From Hydrotalea flava (GTDB taxonomy: Bacteria; Bacteroidota; Bacteroidia; Chitinophagales; Chitinophagaceae), in NCBI RefSeq assembly GCF_001623405.1, contig NZ_LUHG01000101.1:1-51194 (forward strand): a DNA stretch of 51,194 nucleotides, given 5' to 3'. The notes under the pieces were generated by a model that had not been told where the DNA came from, ran no database searches, and saw only the letters and a list, made by a program, of their open reading frames with translations. The translations under genes and the position numbers were made by a program. Shown here piece by piece: positions 44,238 to 51,194 of the stretch (the stretch's first letter is position 1; each line of letters opens with the position of its first letter).

Positions 44238-45203
44238 ATGAATCCGCTTTGGTCGCAATTTATTTATCATCAAATTTTTAAAAAGAAAAGCTTTTTTATA
44301 AACAAAGACGATTCCAGTTATAAAAAAGCCAAAGGATTCCGTTTTTTCAAGCTGCTTTTCTTTCGATTGATAAAAGATGTGGTATTGATGTTGGGTGGAA
44401 TTTTTTCAGCAGCCTTTGGATTAAAAGGCTTTTTATTACCCAATAAGTTTATTGATGGTGGTGTAACCGGTATTTCATTATTGATGGCCGCACTTACCCA
44501 TTTGCCCATTTATGTTTATATTATTCTAATCAACATACCTTTTATTTTAATGGCATTTAAAGTTATCAATCGGGCATTTGCCATTAAAACTACTTTCGCA
44601 ATTACAGGTTTGGCCATGTGTTTGGCATTTATTCAGTTTCCGGTAATTACAAAAGATCATTTGTTGGTAGCAGTATTTGGTGGATTTTTTTTGGGCGCCG
44701 GTATCGGACTTTCTGTTCGGGGGGGTGCAGTAATTGATGGTACCGAAATTTTGGCTATTTTTTTAAGTAAAAAATTACGAACTACCATTGGGGATATAAT
44801 TGTTATAATTAATGTAATGATATTTTCTGCTGCAGCGTATTTACTTTCTATTGAAGCAGCCATGTATTCACTCATTACTTATTTGGCAGCTTCGAAAACC
44901 TTAGATTTTATTGTAGAAGGTATTGATGAATATATTGGTGTTACCATTATTTCGCCTTATCATGAAACTATCCGGCAAATGATTATTCATAAAATGGGAA
45001 GAGGCGTAACGGTGTATAACGGTAAACGCGGATTTGGCAAAAATGGCGAAACCAAAGAAGTAGATATCATTTATACAGTAGTAACCCGTTTGGAATTGAA
45101 TAAATTAAGTGCAGAAATTGAACGGATAGATTCAAATGCATTTGTTGTAATGAGCAGTGTAAAAGACACCAAAGGTGGAATGATTAAAAAAAGAGGATTA
45201 TAG
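44238..45203 (+). CDS. YitT-family membrane protein
   Basis: A 321-residue protein of the YitT family. Five or six membrane segments lie between about residues 45 and 220 (VVLMLGGIFSAAFGLKGFLL, PIYVYIILINIPFILMAF, GGFFLGAGIGLSVRGGAVID, TLDFIVEGIDEY), followed by a C-terminal DUF2179 domain (GRGVTVYNGKRGFGKNGETK). The GGAVIDGTEILAI motif is characteristic. Function is unknown; DUF2179 resembles small-ligand-binding domains. The N-terminus has an extra basic stretch of about 35 residues before the first helix, so a later start is possible. Confidence 0.88.
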   Translation: MNPLWSQFIYHQIFKKKSFFINKDDSSYKKAKGFRFFKLLFFRLIKDVVLMLGGIFSAAFGLKGFLLPNKFIDGGVTGISLLMAALTHLPIYVYIILINIPFILMAFKVINRAFAIKTTFAITGLAMCLAFIQFPVITKDHLLVAVFGGFFLGAGIGLSVRGGAVIDGTEILAIFLSKKLRTTIGDIIVIINVMIFSAAAYLLSIEAAMYSLITYLAASKTLDFIVEGIDEYIGVTIISPYHETIRQMIIHKMGRGVTVYNGKRGFGKNGETKEVDIIYTVVTRLELNKLSAEIERIDSNAFVVMSSVKDTKGGMIKKRGL

Positions 45204-45250
45204 ACGATTGTAAATCAAATCTTTGAATTAGATTTTTGATCTAATGTTTT

Positions 45251-45398
45251 AACGTGTTGTGCTATTAAAATCTGTTTTCGTTTGAAACTCATTGCCTAAT
45301 GGTGTTTCAGTAAACTCTGTATAACTAATGGCTGTTGAGCCAAGTTTATTGAAACATATGCTCAGTAAGCTTTTCAGAGCTTAATAGCACAACGCGTT
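45251..45398 (+). mobile_element. 148-bp MITE-like element, copy 3
   Basis: Inverted ends AACGTGTTGTGCTATTAA and TTAATAGCACAACGCGTT pair over all 18 positions with a single G-T. Inside, element positions 54-66 pair with 93-105 around a TGGCT-GTTG-AGCCA hairpin, and 117-121 pair with 128-132. The flanking direct repeat is AATGTTTT (45243-45250) against AATATTTT (45399-45406), one mismatch. It lies in the N-box of a decayed histidine-kinase domain. The 465-bp gap 45204-45668 is thus the element plus kinase remnants. Confidence 0.87.
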
Positions 45399-45651
45399 AA
45401 TATTTTAAAACATGCACATGCTATCGAAGCTATTATTGAACGTTCTTCCGAGCATAGTTATGTAAACCTTATTTTGAAAGATAACGGACAGGGATTTGAT
45501 ACCTCAAAAAACCAAAGGAATTGGCCTAAGAAATATTGCGAACCGGCTTTTGCTGCACAATGGTAAATTGTTAATTGAATCTTCTCCGGGCAATAACTGC
45601 ACTTTAAAAGCTAATATTTTTATTGGCAATGAATTTGATCGTGTTATTTAA
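45399..45651 (+). pseudogene. Remnant of a histidine kinase HATPase domain
   Basis: The right flank of the element reads NILKHAHAIEAIIERSSEHS, the N-box of a HisKA_3-type sensor kinase, then the DNGQGFD box. At an A run (45506-45511, six A where five would fit) the frame breaks. In the next frame it continues TKGIGLRNIANRLLLHNGKL with the G2 box and a complete C-terminus, ending TAA at 45651. On the left of the element, after the YitT stop, about 40 bp read NQIFELDF-stop-SNVL, resembling the sequence that normally precedes the N-box. The sensor and dimerisation parts are gone. No response regulator gene is nearby. Confidence 0.75.
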
Positions 45652-45668
45652 ATTCATGGTATCTGCAA

Positions 45669-46703
45669 TCAGAAAGCTTTCAATAAACTGAGAAAAACAG
45701 GATAATGGTCACTATATCCGTTTCTAAATTGGTATCCATCCCATGAACGCATTGGATATCCTTTATACTTTCCAATATTTTCGGTTAAAAAAGAAGCATT
45801 ATAAATACCACTTCTATAATAAAAAAAACCTTTCTGTTTTTTATCTAACCATTCTTGCGACAAAATAATTTGATCAAAAAGCGCCCAGGCATCCTGAAAA
45901 GCAAGTGTGCCAATGCCTTTCATATAAAGCGCATGAAATGGGTTATACAAATTATTGGCAATGGCTTTTTCTTTTGCACCTAAAATCTGATAAATACTTT
46001 TGTTGGATGGATTGTCGTTGAAGTCGCCCATGATGATAATTTTTCTTCCTATCTCAATTTGTTTAATGCTGTCTATATGCCGTTTTAATACATTCGCAGC
46101 ATACATTCTTGCCGGTTCACTGGCATTGGTTCCTCCATATCTGGATGGCCAGTGGTTGATGTATATGTCAATGAGTTCTCCGTCCAGAAATCCTTCCACC
46201 CATAAAATATCTCTGGTATATCTGCTTGTTTTACTTCCTTCCGGTAAAATTACCTGAATGGCTTTGTTTTGAATGACTTTGAAATAGGAGGGTTGGTAGA
46301 GCAGGGCAACATCAATTCCTCTGGCATCTCTGCTGTCATAATGCACAAACGAGTAGTTGGCAGTTCTCAACCTGGAATGGTTGACGATATCGTTTAGTAC
46401 CCAATCATTTTCTATTTCTGCCAGCCCAATGAATGCAGGCAAATTGCTGTTATTTTCCTTTGTATTGCTGCCAATACTGGCCAATGTCTGAACAATGTTA
46501 TTTAATTTACTGGTATAAATTGTGCCGGAATATTTTCTTGCTCCTGTTGGGGTAAACTCCTCATCTCTGTATAACGGATTTTGAATCGTGTCATATAAAT
46601 TTTCTGTATTATAAAAAACAATGGTAGCTGATTTGAAAATGGATTTTTGTTGGCTATTTGCAAGCAGGCATGTTACAAGAAATAGTGAGAATATTGGTTT
46701 CAT
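45669..46703 (-). CDS. Secreted endonuclease/exonuclease/phosphatase-family protein
   Basis: An EEP-fold hydrolase of 344 residues with a signal peptide (MKPIFSLFLVTCLLANSQQK). Catalytic marks: FYNTENLYD near the N-terminus, IGLAEIEN with the metal-binding Glu, YINHWPSRYGG, IIMGDFNDNPSNKS and the terminal GYSDHYPVFLSL with the catalytic Asp-His. It is likely a periplasmic or secreted nuclease or phosphodiesterase. It is divergent from a TonB receptor and DUF5689 lipoprotein, a grouping seen in other Bacteroidota and consistent with extracellular nucleic-acid use. Confidence 0.9.
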   Translation of the reverse strand: MKPIFSLFLVTCLLANSQQKSIFKSATIVFYNTENLYDTIQNPLYRDEEFTPTGARKYSGTIYTSKLNNIVQTLASIGSNTKENNSNLPAFIGLAEIENDWVLNDIVNHSRLRTANYSFVHYDSRDARGIDVALLYQPSYFKVIQNKAIQVILPEGSKTSRYTRDILWVEGFLDGELIDIYINHWPSRYGGTNASEPARMYAANVLKRHIDSIKQIEIGRKIIIMGDFNDNPSNKSIYQILGAKEKAIANNLYNPFHALYMKGIGTLAFQDAWALFDQIILSQEWLDKKQKGFFYYRSGIYNASFLTENIGKYKGYPMRSWDGYQFRNGYSDHYPVFLSLLKAF

Positions 46704-46878
46704 TTCAGAGAGGATTATGCTTAAAAAATAAAAATATTAAAAAATAGTTAAAGTAATTAAAAAGTTTATTAAATTTAATTTTTAGATGGCAATTATTCTG
46801 TTTTGGTGTGAGAGGATTGATGCCGGATAGTGCGTTAGGTAAGTGGGTAAAACTGCTTTGCTTAAATACCATATCTAT

Positions 46879-49437
46879 ATGCATTATGTTTTTCTCTTTT
46901 TTTGTCTGGGTGGCTTTAGTATGCTCATGGCCCAGCCGGTTACAGATACATCAAAAAATACGGAAAGTGTTTACTGGCAGCAACTTCGCCAACAAACTGC
47001 TGATGAAATGGCGTTGGTATCATTAGAAGATGCTACATTGGATGGCGAAAATAATCAACAGTATGCATCTTTACTTTCAGCCGGAAGAGATGCATTTTAC
47101 AATGCTGCAGCTTTCAATTGGAATATTGCTCGTTTTAAAATGCGTGGCTATTCCAAATCTTTATTTACTACTTATTTAAATGGAGTGCCACTCGATAATC
47201 TGGCTAATGGCAATACATTGGTGAACTTATGGATGGGGTTAACAGACGTATTTAAATCCCGTGAAATGGTAATAGGGTTACAACCCAATCAATTTTCTTT
47301 TGGCAATCTGGGCAATGTCATCAATATTCATATTGCACCCATTCAGCAACAACGTCAAAATATTTTAAACTACAGCGTTGCCAATAAAAATTATTCCCAT
47401 CGCATCAATTTTACGCATTACAGTGGCCAGTTAAAAAAGGGATGGTCATTTATATACAGCACTGCATGGCAATGGGCAAAAGAATCTTATGTTCCAGGTA
47501 CTTATGCCAATTATTTATCACTCTTTTTTGCTGCCAATAAAATCATTTCATCTAAACATTTGCTCACATTTAGTTTTTTAGGGTCTTCTGCAATAAATGG
47601 TCAGGCTGCAGCCACAACTTTAGAAGCTATGCAATTGGCAGGTAATCGTTATTATAATCCCAATTGGGGATATCAGAATAACCGGAAGCGCAATGCAGCT
47701 GAACATCGAAATATACAACCACTAATTGTATTGAATTATCAATGGAGGATTGATCAGCAAAGTACTTTCAATTTGGGGGCATTAGTTAGTATAGGGCTAC
47801 AAAAAAGCAGGGGTTTAGATTGGCACAATGCACCTGACCCTCGTCCGGATTATTATCGGTATTTACCCTCTTTTCAAACAGATCCGGATTTACAAATGCA
47901 GGTAAAAAAACGATTGGAAAATGAACCGAATTTATTGCAACTGAATTGGAAAAATTTTTATGAAATTAACCAAAATAGTAAAGAAACCATTGCCAATGTA
48001 AATGGTATAAATGGCAATAATATTAACGGACTAAGAAGTAATTATATATTAAGAGATAATAATGTGATGAATACTTTTTTTGCACTTTCTCCTGTATTGC
48101 ATAAAAACTATTCAGGAAACTGGCAGCTCACTGCCGGAGGCACTGTTCAATATCAGCAAAGCCATTATTTTCAAACGGTAAACGATTTATTAGGGGGCGA
48201 TTTTTTTGTGAATTGGAATCAGTTTGCTAACCAGAATCTGGTTGCGAATACAAATGCTTTACAATATGATATATTGCATCCTAACCGATTGGTAAAGAAG
48301 GGTGAAAAATATGGATACGATTTTCAAATAAATATCTGGAAGGCTTCCCGTTTTTTTCAGATTTTCAAACAATTCAAACACTTTGATTTTTTTGCTGCCG
48401 AGGCATTGAGTTATACCGGTTTTCAACGATTAGGTTTAGTTAAAAATGGTTTGTTCCCCCAAAGCTCTTATGGCCCTTCTACAACAAATACTTTTCTCAA
48501 CTATGCATTTAAATCGGGGATTACTTACAAATTAAATGGTAAAAATTACTTCAGTTTAAATATGGCCTGGCTTTCAATGCCACCTTATTATTCAGATGTA
48601 TTTCTATCACCCCGAACAAGAACTGCTACTCAGGACAATATTACCAGCACAAAATATGCAGCATATGAATTAAACTATCATTTAAATACTTCATTCATTA
48701 AATTACGTATTACCGGCTATTTAACCACAATTAAAGATGCATTAAAAATTTATACATTTTATGATGATGGTGTAAAGGGTTTTGTGAATGATGCTTTAAG
48801 TAATATTAACCAGATGAATGCGGGTATAGAATTGGGTGCTGAACTGAGATGGAATGACAAGCTACAATTTGCAGGCGCTTTTGCTTTGGCCAATAACCGC
48901 TATACCAACAGGCCTCAGGCCATCGTAACTTTCGACAATTCTTCTGAACTGATTCAAAAAGAAACAGTTTATATTAATAATTTTAAAGTGCCCGGATCAC
49001 CGCAGCAAGCTGTGAATATTGCCGGAACATTTCGACCATCCCGCAAATGTTTTGTATCTGTTTCCGGTAATTATATGGCAGATAATTGGCTCAGTTTAAA
49101 TCCAATCAGAAGAACCGAAAGGGCAGTGCAAGGCTTAGATACAAAAAGTAATGCGTTCAATGCTATTATTCGTCCCGAAAAATTACCCGATTATTTTGTT
49201 GTGAATTTGTTTGCAGGTTACCAGTTTGTAATGCCTGCAATTCAATCAAAAATAAAATCAAACCATTTGTTTGTGAGTTTAGGTATTACCAATTTGCTCA
49301 ATAACAAAGCAATGGTTGCCGGCGGGTATGAACAAATGCGATTTGATTTTGCCACACAAAATCCGGAAAAATTTCCTCCAAAATATTATTATGCTTATGG
49401 GATACAATATTTTTTGAGTACTAGTTTAAAATTTTAA
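46879..49437 (+). CDS. TonB-dependent receptor-like outer-membrane protein
   Basis: An outer-membrane protein of 852 residues with a plug and barrel. The signal peptide MHYVFLFFCLGGFSMLMAQP fixes the start at 46879 (the frame is open 12 codons earlier). There is no carboxypeptidase-regulatory domain, unlike the two receptors at 26-33 kb. The plug contains FKMRGYSKSLFTTYLNGVPL and QPNQFSFGNLGNVINIHIAP; the barrel ends YGIQYFLSTSLKF. It lies 10 bp before the DUF5689 lipoprotein and opposite the nuclease, suggesting uptake of a nuclease product; that is inference. The gap 46704-46878 is AT-rich with no recognised motif. Confidence 0.88.
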   Translation: MHYVFLFFCLGGFSMLMAQPVTDTSKNTESVYWQQLRQQTADEMALVSLEDATLDGENNQQYASLLSAGRDAFYNAAAFNWNIARFKMRGYSKSLFTTYLNGVPLDNLANGNTLVNLWMGLTDVFKSREMVIGLQPNQFSFGNLGNVINIHIAPIQQQRQNILNYSVANKNYSHRINFTHYSGQLKKGWSFIYSTAWQWAKESYVPGTYANYLSLFFAANKIISSKHLLTFSFLGSSAINGQAAATTLEAMQLAGNRYYNPNWGYQNNRKRNAAEHRNIQPLIVLNYQWRIDQQSTFNLGALVSIGLQKSRGLDWHNAPDPRPDYYRYLPSFQTDPDLQMQVKKRLENEPNLLQLNWKNFYEINQNSKETIANVNGINGNNINGLRSNYILRDNNVMNTFFALSPVLHKNYSGNWQLTAGGTVQYQQSHYFQTVNDLLGGDFFVNWNQFANQNLVANTNALQYDILHPNRLVKKGEKYGYDFQINIWKASRFFQIFKQFKHFDFFAAEALSYTGFQRLGLVKNGLFPQSSYGPSTTNTFLNYAFKSGITYKLNGKNYFSLNMAWLSMPPYYSDVFLSPRTRTATQDNITSTKYAAYELNYHLNTSFIKLRITGYLTTIKDALKIYTFYDDGVKGFVNDALSNINQMNAGIELGAELRWNDKLQFAGAFALANNRYTNRPQAIVTFDNSSELIQKETVYINNFKVPGSPQQAVNIAGTFRPSRKCFVSVSGNYMADNWLSLNPIRRTERAVQGLDTKSNAFNAIIRPEKLPDYFVVNLFAGYQFVMPAIQSKIKSNHLFVSLGITNLLNNKAMVAGGYEQMRFDFATQNPEKFPPKYYYAYGIQYFLSTSLKF

Positions 49438-49447
49438 ATCCAATGGT

Positions 49448-51194
49448 ATGATGAAAAAATATGCACCATTTTTTTATTTTGCAGCCTGCTTTTTTTTAAT
49501 GAATAGTTGCGCAAAACCATTTGATGCACCTCCTGCAAATGATACACTAACACTTAACGCAAATACTACTATCCGGCAGTTAAAATTATTGCATGTTAAA
49601 AATAATTTTGAAAGGATAACAGATGATTTAATTGTTAGTGGTATTGTAATTGCAAATGATCAATCAGGTAATTGGTATAAGCAAATTATTATTCAGGATG
49701 AAACCGGAGGAATTACTGTACGAATGGATGGTAACAATTTGTTTACCAATTACCCTGTAGGAAGAAAAATTGCAGTGAAAGCAAAAGGTTTGTATTTGGG
49801 TGATTATGGCGGCGTGATACAATTGGGAGCAGGTATTGATAACAGCGATCCCAATAATCCAAGCCTAATTCCGCTTCCAACATCTTTATTCGATAAATAT
49901 GTTTTGAAAGGTAGTTTGAACAATCAGGTTATCCCCAGGTTAGTAAATATCAATACACTTTCTGCAAACTTGCAGGATACATTACAAAGTACTTTAATTC
50001 AGTTAGCCGATGTAGAATTTGCTGTAAATGAATTAGATAAAACTTATGCCGATGCAGTGGGTAAGCAGGCCGCAAACCTAACCATAAAAAATTGTTCCGG
50101 TAACAGTATTATATTACGAACAAGTGGTTATGCAGATTTTGCTTCCAATAAAATTCCGGCAGGCAATGGTAATCTGGTTGCGGTTTTTGCAATATTTGGA
50201 ACGACCAAACAATTGTTGATTCGTGATACTTCAGATGTTCATTTTCAAAATGCCCGATGTGGGAACAGCACTGTCAGTAAAATTTCAATTGCTGCTGTTC
50301 GCAATAGCTATAAAGGTACTGCATATACTTATCAGGAAGATAAATTCATCAATGGTATTGTTATTTCAGATGCAACTGCGGGAAATATTCCTGAAAATGA
50401 AATGATTTTGCAGGAAGATTCAAATATGCCGGGTATTCTGCTCCAATTAAATACCGGGCATGGTTTTAAAATGGGCGATTCGGTAACTGTTCAATTAAAT
50501 CAGGCCATGCTAACCAAAGAAAACAATATATTATTGCTGAAAAATATGGATACTACCGCTATTACAAAAATTGCCGGTTCAAAAAAAATTATTCCCCGAA
50601 TGGTTACTATTCAGCAATTACAGGATAATATTACCAATTGGGAATCTACATTGATTCAATTGAACTATCCGGCAATCAGTGGAACAATTTGGAATAATGC
50701 TGTTCGTTTATCAGACCCATCCGGCAGCATTGATTTATTTACTTACTCAACAGCAAATTTTTATAATACACCGGTTCCTACTCAAGCAGTTAATAAACTA
50801 ACAGCAATTGTAAGCTTTCATCAAACCGGTGCCGTTATTATGTTGCGTAATTTGAATGATGTTGAATTGCTTTCAGGAGGTAGTGGTAATTTGAACAATG
50901 TTATTCAATTAAATCAATCTCCTCTTCTCATCAACTTTGATGATATTGCCAATGGTTTGCCAAACGGTTGTTCTGTTTACACAAATGCAGGTAGCAATAG
51001 TTTGGGCAATGTTGCCAATTTTGCTACTTCAAAAACAAGTTGGGGAAATACCACCGGCGGGTTTAAAAACTGTGCATCAGCAATTGGCCTTCCTGCAAAT
51101 GCAACCACTACGCAACAAGACAATGCCATGAACAGGGCGGTAGCTCTTCGGCAAACCGGAACCGGTGGTTATGATCCTGGTGCTGTTCTTCTTT
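49448..51194 (+). CDS. DUF5689 lipoprotein (runs off the window)
   Basis: An open frame of 582 codons with no stop before the window ends. It begins MMKKYAPFFYFAACFFLMNS with lipobox MNSC, Cys at residue 21. A DUF5689-like OB-type domain follows (RITDDLIVSGIVIANDQSGN, then IIIQDETGGITVRMDGNNLF and GRKIAVKAKGLYLGDYGGVI), and a second related region begins near residue 277 (YQEDKFINGIVISDATAGNI). The visible end (LINFDDIANGLPNGCSVYTN, then TSKTSWGNTTGG) resembles a C-terminal domain found on Bacteroidota surface proteins. It is coupled to the TonB receptor (10-bp gap) and is probably its surface lipoprotein partner. Confidence 0.88.
   Translation, partial: MMKKYAPFFYFAACFFLMNSCAKPFDAPPANDTLTLNANTTIRQLKLLHVKNNFERITDDLIVSGIVIANDQSGNWYKQIIIQDETGGITVRMDGNNLFTNYPVGRKIAVKAKGLYLGDYGGVIQLGAGIDNSDPNNPSLIPLPTSLFDKYVLKGSLNNQVIPRLVNINTLSANLQDTLQSTLIQLADVEFAVNELDKTYADAVGKQAANLTIKNCSGNSIILRTSGYADFASNKIPAGNGNLVAVFAIFGTTKQLLIRDTSDVHFQNARCGNSTVSKISIAAVRNSYKGTAYTYQEDKFINGIVISDATAGNIPENEMILQEDSNMPGILLQLNTGHGFKMGDSVTVQLNQAMLTKENNILLLKNMDTTAITKIAGSKKIIPRMVTIQQLQDNITNWESTLIQLNYPAISGTIWNNAVRLSDPSGSIDLFTYSTANFYNTPVPTQAVNKLTAIVSFHQTGAVIMLRNLNDVELLSGGSGNLNNVIQLNQSPLLINFDDIANGLPNGCSVYTNAGSNSLGNVANFATSKTSWGNTTGGFKNCASAIGLPANATTTQQDNAMNRAVALRQTGTGGYDPGAVLL

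Noticed and set aside
7315-45398. Treating the three 148-bp repeats as a CRISPR array, tRNA-like gene or riboswitch
   Set aside because: The copies are far apart, without spacers, lack tRNA arms with conserved loops, and have inverted ends with flanking duplications, which point to a mobile element.

Overview
The window is an AT-rich chromosomal segment from a member of the Bacteroidota, most likely the Chitinophagia (Chitinophagaceae-like). The evidence is: promoter cores of the form TAnnTTTG in front of many genes, two Oar-like TonB receptors with carboxypeptidase-regulatory N-termini, DUF5683 and DUF5689 proteins, an ECF sigma factor translationally joined to a beta-barrel protein, an SDR-type threonine dehydrogenase, and the parA-parB-DUF5683-dapB gene order. 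The family assignment is inference. Most of the window is housekeeping DNA with one accessory layer on top. No tRNA, rRNA, CRISPR array or prophage was seen.

Layout. 1-2.0 kb: an RRM RNA-binding protein (cut by the window edge) and the rpsF-rpsR-rplI operon with a hairpin-rich leader. 2-7.2 kb: aconitase, a PspC-like mini-protein, kdsA divergent from a threonine dehydrogenase, and an Rrf2 regulator with four cysteines whose stop overlaps the start of a small broken ORF. 7.3-10.8 kb: parA-parB-DUF5683-dapB on the minus strand. 11-13.9 kb: a UPF0173 hydrolase, a metallophosphoesterase and a small outer-membrane barrel. 14.1-20.2 kb: lon, a SpoU methyltransferase, a UbiA prenyltransferase, ruvX, def and an exported unknown. 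20.2-23.2 kb: ECF sigma factor, a protein with an inner-membrane helix plus an outer-membrane barrel, and a lipoprotein. 23.3-26.5 kb: a GCS2 carboxylate-amine ligase, an ATP-grasp ligase and a divergent esterase. 26.6-33.3 kb: tandem TonB receptors. 33.5-38.8 kb: ribBA, phoH, and a TPR lipoprotein-rpe-DUF1003-MarC operon. 39-45.2 kb: a 4-TM protein, homogentisate dioxygenase, an uncharacterised protein, an M14 peptidase and YitT. 45.2-51.2 kb: a broken histidine kinase, then a secreted nuclease divergent from a TonB receptor and a DUF5689 lipoprotein that runs off the end.

The clearest unexplained signal is a 148-bp element present three times (7315, 13119, 45251) at about 95-99% identity. 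It has 18-bp terminal inverted repeats, nested internal hairpins and no coding capacity. Each copy is flanked by a direct repeat that looks like a target-site duplication of AT-rich DNA. One copy sits exactly in the N-box of a decayed histidine-kinase ATPase domain. It behaves like a MITE, mobilised by a transposase that is not in this window, and may also be a structured RNA when transcribed. Secondary candidates are the GCS2/ATP-grasp/esterase cluster, the sigma factor coupled to an apparently envelope-spanning barrel protein, and the nuclease/TonB/DUF5689 cluster.
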